Source: Patescibacteria group bacterium UBA6899 (GTDB lineage Bacteria; Patescibacteriota; Minisyncoccia; Phycocordibacterales; UBA6899). Taken from it: a stretch of DNA of 12,858 nucleotides. The translations under genes and the position numbers were made by a program. The notes beneath the pieces were generated by a model. The model saw only the letters and a program-made list of their open reading frames with translations, searched no databases and was not told the origin of the DNA. The stretch spans positions 20,978 to 33,835 of the forward strand of contig DKBN01000006.1 in assembly GCA_002451235.1 (NCBI GenBank), given 5' to 3'. Shown here piece after piece: positions 6,293 through 12,858 of this stretch (position 1 is the stretch's first letter; every line of letters begins with the position of its first letter).

Positions 6293-7561
6293 TCACGGAG
6301 TCCCCTCCCCCTTCAGGCCCGTCGCGATCGACCGTGCGTAGATCTCGTACCCGAGCGGCGTCGGGTGTTCGTCCCAGGTCTTTGCGTATACCGCCAGTCC
6401 GTGCCGTACCGCATCTTGCATCGCGGGAAGTACGTCGATGCATGTGATGTGTTCCTCGCTGCATATCTTCTCGAACTCCTGACGGATCTTCGTCTCATTC
6501 TTGACCACTGAATCAAATATCGGGTTAGAGAGCCTGGCTGCGGCCACCGTCGGCGCATAAGCAGAAAGCTTCGTGGGGAGAAAAGCGAACACGATCCTCG
6601 TATGATGATTCGCCGCCCTTCGAGCCATACCGCGGATGATCTCTTCGGAAAGCCTCATTCCTTCTCTAACATTCTTCTCGTCGAGGTCGACCCCTCTGAT
6701 CCTGCTTCCCGGCCAAAAGAGCGTCTCAGTTGTCGACCCAATGGCAAAACGCAGGCTTTCTTCCGGATCAGTGTTCAACCAATCGCTTGTCCCGATTGTC
6801 CGTGCTTGCGAGATCCCCAACTCTTCTCTCCACGCTCTTGTGCGATCCCCCAAGAATGCATAGAGCACGCTGTGGTCCCGAAAGAAATCCCTGATCGATC
6901 TGAACGGGATGGTGATCTTCTTCTCGTCCGCTGCTGTCTTGGGAATATCATCGGCAAAGTTGGGATCGCGCACGTCCTTCCACCCCTGCGCATGATAGAT
7001 CACGTCATACGTATCGAACACATCGTTCCCCATGAACACTCCGACCACGATCGTCTTCGGGTGAAGCTCTAGTGCTGTGTTCACCAGCGCAGCGTACTGC
7101 GCGAATCCGTATCCCCATACTCCCATGTTATAGACCGGTACACGAAGGATCTCTTCGAGCCTTCTCGGCCAAGAAATGTCTTCGGTCGTTGAAAGAGAGA
7201 ACCCCCCGAACGTATGTGAGTCGCCTAAGGCGACCATCGTCGCCGTCGCCATTCCCTTCGGATCCTTAAACCCGCGTTCGTCCAGACCGGGGGCGTTCGG
7301 TATCGTCCTCCACACAAGAATGGGGTCGGGATGCAACAAAGACCCGGTATTCGACACCTCGATCTTGGGCTCCACTATCGGAAGGATCATGCGAAGCGCT
7401 AGCTCCCCGATCACGATCGCGGCGAGAACCCCCAGGAAGACCACAAGTGCGTTCAGAAGATATCCTTTCTCTCGAGGAGGCGGCAGAAGAAGCACCGATA
7501 CATCTCCGGCGGTTCGTAGCGAGCTTATTTTTTCAACGTTGTCGTGAGCAGGTATTTCCAT
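6293..7561 (-). CDS. Membrane-anchored SGNH/GDSL hydrolase-fold protein A
   Basis: This 422-aa protein has one N-terminal membrane span (about 35-58) and an extracytoplasmic SGNH domain. Block I is VALGDSHTFG (nucleophile S115), block II NMGVWGYG (oxyanion Gly G147), block III GND (178-180, Asn N179) and block V WDEHPTPLGY (D397 and H399), so the catalytic set is complete. SGNH proteins of this kind are esterases or acyltransferases acting on polysaccharides; the SxtL protein of saxitoxin clusters is also of GDSL type. It follows a paralogue and overlaps its 3' end by 37 bp if ATG 7561 is used. A GTG at 7495 (residue 23), with GGAG 8 bp upstream, is an attractive alternative that removes the overlap and places the N-terminus close to the span. 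Deacetylation or O-acyl transfer on the carbamoylated glycan is an inference. Confidence 0.88.
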   Translation of the reverse strand: MEIPAHDNVEKISSLRTAGDVSVLLLPPPREKGYLLNALVVFLGVLAAIVIGELALRMILPIVEPKIEVSNTGSLLHPDPILVWRTIPNAPGLDERGFKDPKGMATATMVALGDSHTFGGFSLSTTEDISWPRRLEEILRVPVYNMGVWGYGFAQYAALVNTALELHPKTIVVGVFMGNDVFDTYDVIYHAQGWKDVRDPNFADDIPKTAADEKKITIPFRSIRDFFRDHSVLYAFLGDRTRAWREELGISQARTIGTSDWLNTDPEESLRFAIGSTTETLFWPGSRIRGVDLDEKNVREGMRLSEEIIRGMARRAANHHTRIVFAFLPTKLSAYAPTVAAARLSNPIFDSVVKNETKIRQEFEKICSEEHITCIDVLPAMQDAVRHGLAVYAKTWDEHPTPLGYEIYARSIATGLKGEGTP

Positions 7562-8715
7562 ATGCTTTCGGCGATGACCCGGTACCCAAGGGCAAGGGGA
7601 TGCCCGTCCATGGTCTCCCCATAGACCTTCTTGCCATCGGCAAGCGCATCAACTAGTTCAGGGAGAACGGAATGGCAATAGATCCCTTCGGACCCACAGA
7701 ACGCAAAGAAGGTTCGTTGCAGGTCATGTTCCGCGCGATCATAATTCGCGAATTGCGGAGGGATCACTTCCCCTTTTTGTCTCAGGAGATCGATGTATAC
7801 GATCTCTTTGGTCGGAATATAGACAAGTATCAATGGGACGCCCGCAGCGGAGAACTGCTGTTTGATCGAACGAAAGTTCTCTTGCGTGATCCTCCATCCT
7901 TCCTTGGTCCTCAGTTCATTAAGATTCACCGCCTCAAGGCGATATGCCGGGCTTAGGAGCGCCTTGATCCTAAGATCATTGGTATAGACATATGCGGTGT
8001 CTGGATGGTCTTTGGCGAATTGTTCGAATTGCGCATGTTTCTCAGCCATGGTCTTCGCCACGCCGATCCGTTCTCGGAATACCCTTGTGGCATCACCAAA
8101 GAGTGCGTACAACTGGCTATGCAGGCGGATCCAGTATCTAATGCGCCAGATCTGAAATTCGAGCGAATTTCGAGAAAGACCGGTTTGAAGTTCCTGCCGA
8201 TAAGTAAGCGGGTCGGAGGTCGTGGCCGGACGAGAGAAATTCGGATCTCGGAGGTAATTCCACTCACCATTATTATCGTACACCCCTGTGTAGGTCTCAA
8301 GAAGATCGTTCCCCGAATAGAACGCGATGATCCCGATCTTCGGCGACAACTCGAGTGCGCTCGTGGCAAGCGTACGATATTGCAGCGAGGAAAAACCACC
8401 GAACGCCATTTGATAAACGGACGTACTCGCGAGCAAGCCAAGCACCTGCGGCCATGCTTCAGTCATTTCAGCGTTGTTTCCGTATGTCTGGGAGTCTCCG
8501 AGCGCGACTATCTCGGCATGCTGGGGAGCGATCTCATTGCGAAAACCTTTCGCATCATGTTCCGACCCAGCTCCGATCATGCCAAGGACCGGGTCTGACG
8601 TATAATTCACCGGTCGGAACACCCGCACCAACGCCTCTCCTGAAACGAGCGCGACAGCCATCCCTACGAGTATTGCCGCTGTGTTCTTTACCCATGGACG
8701 CCTAATCCAACTCAT
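7525..8715 (-). CDS. Membrane-anchored SGNH/GDSL hydrolase-fold protein B
   Basis: From ATG 8715 this is a 396-aa protein with a short basic N-terminus (MSWIRRPWVK), one membrane span (about 11-27) and an extracytoplasmic SGNH domain. The motifs are VALGDSQTYG (S75), MAFGGFSS (G106), SGNDLLE (N136) and MDGHPLALGY (D370, H372), so all catalytic residues are present. It shares the layout of protein A, including LRDPNF-type and LYALFGD-type segments in the middle, but the two have diverged considerably. The chosen start overlaps the carbamoyltransferase stop by 14 bp, and a GGAA lies 6 bp upstream. ATGs at 8739/8736 would add 8 residues and lengthen the overlap to 38 bp. Tight overlap at both ends suggests translational coupling in one transcript. 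The substrate is unknown. Confidence 0.88.
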   Translation of the reverse strand: MSWIRRPWVKNTAAILVGMAVALVSGEALVRVFRPVNYTSDPVLGMIGAGSEHDAKGFRNEIAPQHAEIVALGDSQTYGNNAEMTEAWPQVLGLLASTSVYQMAFGGFSSLQYRTLATSALELSPKIGIIAFYSGNDLLETYTGVYDNNGEWNYLRDPNFSRPATTSDPLTYRQELQTGLSRNSLEFQIWRIRYWIRLHSQLYALFGDATRVFRERIGVAKTMAEKHAQFEQFAKDHPDTAYVYTNDLRIKALLSPAYRLEAVNLNELRTKEGWRITQENFRSIKQQFSAAGVPLILVYIPTKEIVYIDLLRQKGEVIPPQFANYDRAEHDLQRTFFAFCGSEGIYCHSVLPELVDALADGKKVYGETMDGHPLALGYRVIAESIWKYLLTTTLKK

Positions 8716-10522
8716 ATCTCTTTTTCCAATCTTCATCATCCTTCAGTGTCGGTTGTGCGTTCTTATCGAGGAGGAAATTCTCAAGAACGAGATAATCCAT
8801 GTCTGTACGCATGAAACAGCGATATGCGTCCTCGGGCGTGCACACGATCGGCTCCCCACGAACATTGAACGAGGTATTCACGATCACCGCGCATCCGGTC
8901 CTCTTCTTGAATGCATCGATGAGCGCATGATACTTCGGAGCAACACCCTTATCGACCGTCTGTACGCGCGCGGAGTAATCGACATGCGTCACCGCGGGGA
9001 TGTCTGAGCGCGGGACATTCAGTTTTTCGATCCCCCAAAGCGCCTCTTCTTCTGCTGTCATCTTTTTCCTCAGATCCTTGTTCACATATGCGGTGAGGAG
9101 CATATACGGAGATTCGTGGCCGTAGAGACCGAAATATCGATCGGCATCTTCGGCCAACACCGAAGGGGCGAAGGGGCGGAAACTCTCGCGGAATTTGATC
9201 TTAAGATTCATGGTCGATTGCATCTCCGTGTTTCGCGCATCGCCCAAGATCGAACGCGCGCCCAACGCTCGCGGGCCGAACTCCATTCTCCCCGAGAACC
9301 AGCCGACCACCTTCCCGGATGCGAGCTTTTCGGCGACAGCGTCGAACAGCTTTCCGTTTTCAAGCCGCGTAAATGGGATGTTATTCTTCTCAAGAAATTC
9401 CTGTATCTCGTCATTCGAGAATCGCGGTCCAAGATACCCTCCTTGCATCATGTCCGTCTTCCCGTCTGCCGTACGCGGATTACTGAGGTATTGGTACCAC
9501 ACGGAAAGCGCCGCACCCAGCGCACCGCCCGCATCCCCGGCGGCGGGCTGGATCCAGATCGAGTGATACGGCCCCTCACGCACGATGCGCCCATTCGCAA
9601 CACAATTGAGCGCCACCCCTCCCGCAAGGCACAGATGCTTCATGCCGCTCTCCTGGTGGACATATCGAGCGATCTTGAGCATGATCTCTTCGGTTACTAC
9701 CTGGAGTGACGCGGCGATATCCATCTCCTTTTGCGTCAATGGCGATTCGGGTTTCCTTGGCGGCCCCCCGAAAAGATCGTGGAACTTATGATCCGTCATC
9801 GTGAGCCCCGCGGGATAATTGAAATACTCCGTATTCAAATGGAACGAACCATCCTCCTTGATATCGATCAGATGCTCCTTCATGAGACCGACGTACTTCG
9901 GAGTACCATACGGCGCGAGGCCCATCACCTTGTACTCGCCGGAATTCACCTTGAATCCGGTGTAGTACGTGAATGCAGAGTAGAAAAGTCCCAACGATTG
10001 CGGGAAATGGATCTCCTCCTTGAACTCGATCGCATTCCCGCGTCCGATGCCCCACGAAGTTGTCGTCCATTCGCCGACGCCGTCGACAGTGATGATCGCT
10101 GCTTCCTGATAGGGCGATGCGAAGAATGCCGACGCCGCATGCGACTGGTGATGCTCAGCGAAAAGTATCTTCCCTTTGTATCCAAGCTCTTTCGCGATCA
10201 CCGATGGGATCCAAAGCTTCTCCTTGAGCCAGACCGACATCGCCTTCACGAACGAGAAGAGTCCGGCCGGAGCATAGGAAAGGTAGGTTTCCAAAAGGCG
10301 CTCGAATTTGAGGAATGGCTTATCGTAGAACGCGATAATGTCGATGTCTTTGACCGAGATCGCCCCCTCTTCCAAGCAATAGCGGATCGCATGGTGCGGG
10401 AATCCGTCGTCGTGTTTCTTGCGGGTGAATCGCTCCTCCTGCGCCGCGGCAACGATCTTCCCGTCCTTGACGAGAACGGCAGCTGCATCGTGGTAAAAGC
10501 AAGAGATTCCCAAAATATTCAT
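8702..10522 (-). CDS. NodU/CmcH/TobZ-type O-carbamoyltransferase (SxtI-like)
   Basis: This 606-aa enzyme belongs to the carbamoyltransferase family that uses carbamoyl phosphate and ATP to form carbamoyl-AMP and then carbamoylates a hydroxyl group of a sugar, antibiotic or toxin. The N-terminal TsaD-like (Kae1-fold) domain has FYHDAAAVLVKDGKI (9-23), EERFTRKKHD (29-38), the metal-binding HHQSH motif (124-128), VDGVGEWTT (146-154), GGVALNCVANGRI (301-313) and the GDAGGALGAA segment (329-338). The C-terminal domain has FGPRALGARSIL (415-426) and VNTSFNVRGEPI (548-559). Length fits the family. I chose ATG at 10522 because the family begins M-x-I-L-G-x-S; the frame is open to 10558, which would add 12 residues upstream of the -10 box. 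It heads the five-gene run with SGNH, SxtJ-like and DUF5989 genes. A sugar acceptor is inferred from the glycan context. Confidence 0.95.
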   Translation of the reverse strand: MNILGISCFYHDAAAVLVKDGKIVAAAQEERFTRKKHDDGFPHHAIRYCLEEGAISVKDIDIIAFYDKPFLKFERLLETYLSYAPAGLFSFVKAMSVWLKEKLWIPSVIAKELGYKGKILFAEHHQSHAASAFFASPYQEAAIITVDGVGEWTTTSWGIGRGNAIEFKEEIHFPQSLGLFYSAFTYYTGFKVNSGEYKVMGLAPYGTPKYVGLMKEHLIDIKEDGSFHLNTEYFNYPAGLTMTDHKFHDLFGGPPRKPESPLTQKEMDIAASLQVVTEEIMLKIARYVHQESGMKHLCLAGGVALNCVANGRIVREGPYHSIWIQPAAGDAGGALGAALSVWYQYLSNPRTADGKTDMMQGGYLGPRFSNDEIQEFLEKNNIPFTRLENGKLFDAVAEKLASGKVVGWFSGRMEFGPRALGARSILGDARNTEMQSTMNLKIKFRESFRPFAPSVLAEDADRYFGLYGHESPYMLLTAYVNKDLRKKMTAEEEALWGIEKLNVPRSDIPAVTHVDYSARVQTVDKGVAPKYHALIDAFKKRTGCAVIVNTSFNVRGEPIVCTPEDAYRCFMRTDMDYLVLENFLLDKNAQPTLKDDEDWKKRYELD

Positions 10523-10529
10523 GCCGGCT

Positions 10530-10558
10530 ATACTAGTATGGCAGCTGTGGAAAGACAA
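10530..10558 (-). promoter_or_regulatory. Candidate promoter of the carbamoyltransferase run
   Basis: On the minus strand TTGTCT (10553-10558) and TAGTAT (10530-10535) are 17 bp apart, four of six consensus bases each. The -10 ends 7 bp before the ATG at 10522, the same spacing as for the ligase and flippase genes. The -10 lies within a short palindrome, ATACTAGTAT. It occupies the 62-bp gap after the aminotransferase gene. Confidence 0.4.
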
Positions 10559-10584
10559 GCAATGGAGAATGACCCCTTAATACA

Positions 10585-11700
10585 CTAGGGATTATCTTTA
10601 AAGAAGCGTTTGATTATCTTGATGATATATGATTGCTCTTCATTGGAAAGCTCGGGATATATGGGAAGTGCAAGAACCTCTCGTGTCGCACGCTCTGCAT
10701 TTGGGAGATCGCCCGGCACGTATCCCAATTCTTTAAATAAGGGCTGAAGGTGGAGCGCAAGGGGATAATACACCTCTGTACCAACTCCGTGAGCATCCAG
10801 AAACTCGCGCAACGCATCTCGTTCTCCTGTGCGAAGAACGTACTGGTGGTAGACATGCCGATATCCTTCTGCAGACGGCGGAAACCGGAGATCGCCTACC
10901 TTCGCGAGGGCACGGGTATAGCGGGCTGCCAGCGATCTCCGGCGTTCGCTCCATGCGTGGAAATGTTTCAGCTTCACACCAAGGAATGCCGCTTGCAGTG
11001 TATCGAGCCGCGAATTAATACCCTGCACATCATGGTGATACTTCTTGAACATGCCATGGGCCCGCAGCTTCCTCAAGAGCACTGCGGTATCGTGATTCCC
11101 CGTCACGATCATCCCCCCGTCTCCCAATGCTCCAAGATTCTTCGTCGGGAAAAACGAGAAACATGCGAGGTCGCCGAAGGAGCCGATGTTGCGTCCTCGA
11201 TATTTCGCCCCGACGGCCTGCGCGGCGTCCTCGATGATGATGAGATCATGCTTGCGCGCGATCTTCATGATGCGCGTCATGTCCGCAGGATAGCCAAACA
11301 GATGAACGACAACGACCGCTTTGGTCCGCTTGGTGATCACTGCCTCAAGAAGGCGCGGATTAATCGTGAGCGTCACGGGGTCGATGTCGACGAACACAGG
11401 ACGTGCGCCTGTCTGCGAGATGCTATCCGCCGATGCGATATAGGTGAACGGCGAAGTGATGACCTCATCACCCTTTCCGATGCCAGAGGCGATGAGCGAA
11501 AGATAGAGCGCGTCGCTTCCGGAATTAACGCCGACCGCGTAGGGGAACCCGAAACATTTCGCGAACGCGGATTCGAAGCTCGAGACCTCCTTGCCGAGAA
11601 TGAACGCGCTGCCGCGCGTGACTGACCTGAACGCTGCGAGTAATTCGCGCACGAGTTTCTTGTGCTGGCGGGAAAGGTCGAAGAATTTGATCGGTCGCAT
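10585..11700 (-). CDS. DegT/DnrJ/EryC1/StrS-family sugar aminotransferase (WlbC/WbpE-like)
   Basis: This 371-aa PLP enzyme converts a UDP-keto-sugar to an amino sugar, usually with glutamate as donor. Visible features are the N-terminal FDLSRQHK (7-14), GVNSGSDALYLSL (57-69), the IIIEDAAQAVGA segment with the PLP-ring Asp (D158) and the SFFPTKNLGALGDGGMI segment with the Schiff-base lysine (K187). The C-terminal half has HGMFKKYHHDVQGINSRLD, where the family usually has a G-N-R-L/M substrate loop. ATG at 11700 is chosen because it fits the family start (M-x-x-I-x-F-x-D-L) and because an upstream ATG at 11742 lies inside the terminator hairpin of the preceding gene. A TACCAT hexamer 6 bp before the ATG is a possible -10, without a clear -35. 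The neighbouring acetyltransferase and dehydrogenase point to UDP-2-acetamido-3-amino-uronate formation. Confidence 0.93.
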   Translation of the reverse strand: MRPIKFFDLSRQHKKLVRELLAAFRSVTRGSAFILGKEVSSFESAFAKCFGFPYAVGVNSGSDALYLSLIASGIGKGDEVITSPFTYIASADSISQTGARPVFVDIDPVTLTINPRLLEAVITKRTKAVVVVHLFGYPADMTRIMKIARKHDLIIIEDAAQAVGAKYRGRNIGSFGDLACFSFFPTKNLGALGDGGMIVTGNHDTAVLLRKLRAHGMFKKYHHDVQGINSRLDTLQAAFLGVKLKHFHAWSERRRSLAARYTRALAKVGDLRFPPSAEGYRHVYHQYVLRTGERDALREFLDAHGVGTEVYYPLALHLQPLFKELGYVPGDLPNAERATREVLALPIYPELSNEEQSYIIKIIKRFFKDNP

Positions 11701-11725
11701 CCCGGTATGGTACCAAAAAACCCCC

Positions 11726-11754
11726 AAAGAGAAAGCCGGCATGATGCTGCCGGC
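11726..11754 (-). terminator. Intrinsic terminator after the acetyltransferase gene
   Basis: On the minus strand a 7-bp GC-rich stem (GCCGGCA, 11748-11754, with TGCCGGC, 11735-11741; 6-nt loop) is followed by TTTCTCTTT and, after five G, six more T. It lies 17 bp beyond the acetyltransferase stop and separates that transcript from the aminotransferase gene. Confidence 0.7.
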
Positions 11755-11771
11755 CGGAAGCGCGGATATGG

Positions 11772-12200
11772 TCAGTATTCTCGCGCGGGATTACCTTTGA
11801 CCGCTGTACCGGGGAGAACATCCTTAGTCACGACAGATCCCGCTCCGATAAGCGCACCTTTTCCGATGCGGAGACCAGGAAGAATAGTCGCTCCGGCGCC
11901 GATCGAAACATCATCTTCGACGTAGGTTGGCAACCAATTGGCCCTCCCGGACGGCGGCCGTTTATCGTTAGTGAATGTCACTCGCGGTCCGATGAACACC
12001 CGATCGCCAATGATCACGCCTTCCGGTATGAACGCAAAGGCTTGGACTTTGCAGTCGTTCCCGATGATGACTTTATCGCCGACCCAGACGTGTGAGTGAA
12101 TCACGCTCCGCTCACCAACCTGACAACCAAGGATGTTCGAGAGTTCGGGCTCCCATATCGTGGTCGTCTCACTGATATGCGCTCGTTTGCTGATAGGCAT
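11772..12200 (-). CDS. Left-handed beta-helix N-acetyltransferase (WlbB/WbpD-like)
   Basis: The 142-aa product is built of hexapeptide repeats ([LIV]-G-x-x-x-x), for example VGERSVI, VGDKVIIG, IGDRVFIG, IGAGATI, IGKGALIG, the fold of trimeric acetyl-CoA-dependent acyltransferases. The IGPRVTFTND segment (about 70-79) and the ending LPGTAVKGNPAREY (129-142) resemble WlbB/WbpD, which acetylates the 3-amino group of UDP-2-acetamido-3-amino-uronic acid. An N-terminal H-I-S-E-x-x-x-I-W (8-16) also fits that family. It is slightly shorter than typical members because it ends directly after the N-P-A-R motif. It has a Shine-Dalgarno sequence (AAAGGAG, 7 bp spacing to ATG 12200), its own candidate promoter and a strong terminator. 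It lies 60 bp after the dehydrogenase gene. The exact sugar is inferred. Confidence 0.9.
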   Translation of the reverse strand: MPISKRAHISETTTIWEPELSNILGCQVGERSVIHSHVWVGDKVIIGNDCKVQAFAFIPEGVIIGDRVFIGPRVTFTNDKRPPSGRANWLPTYVEDDVSIGAGATILPGLRIGKGALIGAGSVVTKDVLPGTAVKGNPAREY

Positions 12201-12207
12201 AGTCGTT

Positions 12208-12214
12208 CTCCTTT
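12208..12214 (-). promoter_or_regulatory. Shine-Dalgarno sequence of the acetyltransferase gene
   Basis: AAAGGAG on the minus strand lies 7 bp before the ATG at 12200. It is the clearest ribosome binding site in the window and contrasts with the genes whose -10 box almost touches the start codon. Confidence 0.7.
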
Positions 12215-12225
12215 ACTCTCTGGTC

Positions 12226-12253
12226 ACCATACCCAGCGTAGGGAACATGTCAA
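12226..12253 (-). promoter_or_regulatory. Candidate promoter of the acetyltransferase gene
   Basis: A perfect TTGACA (12248-12253) and TATGGT (12226-12231, four of six consensus bases) are 16 bp apart on the minus strand, in the 60-bp gap after the dehydrogenase stop. The predicted leader of about 18-20 nt contains the Shine-Dalgarno sequence. The gene may also be read from the upstream dehydrogenase transcript. Confidence 0.4.
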
Positions 12254-12260
12254 CGGAGGA

Positions 12261-12858
12261 TCATTCGCCGACGGTGACTTCCTTTCCTTCTCGCGCTGAA
12301 ACATACAACGCGTCGGCGATGCGCACGGCGTTCAACGCCTCGTTCACGTCGACGTATTCCTTTTTCTCTCCATTGAGCGCAGCGCACACGTCCTCATACA
12401 CGCGAAAATGGTTGGGGCAGGAACCCTGGTACATACCTCCCGCATACACGTTCGGCGCGATGCCTTCGGGAATCTGCGGCATAGGCAACTGATCGACCTC
12501 CCAGAATTCGATCTTGTTCATCGCGGCGCCACCGATCTTGATCGTTCCCTTTTCTCCCATGATGGTTATGGAACCCTCGATGTTACGCGGGTACGTATTA
12601 AGGGAGAACTCGATGGTGCCATATGCGCCGGACGAGAATCGTACAAGGGCGAGCGCGAAATCCTCGATCTCGATCTTGTGTGCAAGAGTGTCCACCTTTC
12701 CGAACACCGAGCGCACCGGTCCAAGCACCCACTGTAAGATGTCGAGATAATGTATTCCCTGGTTGAGGAGGGAACCTCCATCCATCGCTTTCGTTCCTCG
12801 CCACGCATCGTTGTCGAAATACGACTGTGGCCTGGTCCAGCGGATGACCACCGCAGCA
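12261..12858 (-). CDS. Gfo/Idh/MocA-family sugar-nucleotide dehydrogenase, C-terminal part (cut by right edge)
   Basis: About 199 C-terminal residues are visible; the NAD-binding Rossmann domain lies beyond the window. The fragment has the substrate-domain features RWTRPQSYFDNDAWRGT, the GGSLLNQGIHYLDILQW segment containing the conserved G-x-x-x-D/N-x-G-x-H-x-x-D pattern with the catalytic His, LGPV, then EDFALALVRFSSGAYGTIEFS and GEKGTIKIGG. This arrangement fits WlbA/WbpB-like UDP-N-acetylglucosaminuronate 3-dehydrogenases, which oxidise C3 so that the DegT aminotransferase can act. The GTG near 12851 is an internal Val codon and not a start, because the reading frame stays open to the window edge with family-like sequence. 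Other Gfo/Idh/MocA sugar dehydrogenases remain possible. Confidence 0.88.
   Translation of the reverse strand, partial: AAVVIRWTRPQSYFDNDAWRGTKAMDGGSLLNQGIHYLDILQWVLGPVRSVFGKVDTLAHKIEIEDFALALVRFSSGAYGTIEFSLNTYPRNIEGSITIMGEKGTIKIGGAAMNKIEFWEVDQLPMPQIPEGIAPNVYAGGMYQGSCPNHFRVYEDVCAALNGEKKEYVDVNEALNAVRIADALYVSAREGKEVTVGE

Noticed and set aside
9731..10588. 285-residue plus-strand open frame
   Set aside because: It is the antisense shadow of the carbamoyltransferase gene; charged, low-complexity sequence with no domain features.
11701..11742. Upstream start for the aminotransferase
   Set aside because: ATG 11742 lies in the terminator hairpin of the upstream gene, and the family N-terminus begins at 11700.
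1..12858. CRISPR array, tRNA, rRNA, insertion sequence or phage genes
   Set aside because: I saw no spaced direct repeats, no tRNA-like cloverleaf in the short gaps, and no transposase, integrase or phage protein; genes fill nearly the whole window.

Overview
The window reads as a chromosomal segment of a bacterium using the standard code: TGA ends murB, the flippase, one SGNH gene and the oxidoreductase, which excludes the UGA=Gly lineages. Long O-antigen ligase-TPR fusions, a SecA with an extra segment in its first nucleotide-binding domain, a 19-residue lysine-rich mini-gene and apparently leaderless promoters all suggest the Candidate Phyla Radiation (Patescibacteria, Parcubacteria-like). 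That placement is an inference, not a proof. Almost all genes are on the minus strand and concern the cell envelope.

Layout from left to right: (1) the 5' part of secA, running off the left edge; (2) a 19-codon lysine-rich mini-gene with its own intrinsic terminator and two structured repeats in its leader; (3) murB, behind a 738-aa O-antigen ligase/polymerase with a C-terminal TPR region, probably one transcript; (4) the only plus-strand gene, a Wzx-type flippase, divergent from the ligase across 85 bp; (5) a minus-strand run of five genes: NodU/CmcH-type carbamoyltransferase, two membrane-anchored SGNH hydrolases, an SxtJ-like membrane protein and a 52-aa DUF5989 (SxtK-like) membrane peptide; (6) a DegT-family sugar aminotransferase, a left-handed beta-helix acetyltransferase and the C-terminal part of a Gfo/Idh/MocA dehydrogenase running off the right edge.

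Regions 5 and 6 look like a surface-glycan pathway. The dehydrogenase, acetyltransferase and aminotransferase resemble the WlbA/WlbB/WlbC (WbpB/D/E) set that makes UDP-2,3-diacetamido-2,3-dideoxy-uronic acids. The carbamoyltransferase cassette has the same composition as the sxtI-J-K-L block of cyanobacterial saxitoxin clusters, but here it sits among polysaccharide genes, so its acceptor is probably a glycan. The flippase and ligase would export and polymerise or transfer the lipid-linked product.

The most notable regulatory observation is that four genes have a -10-like hexamer only 6 or 7 bp before the start codon. This predicts leaderless mRNAs. In contrast, the acetyltransferase gene has a clear Shine-Dalgarno sequence and a normal leader.
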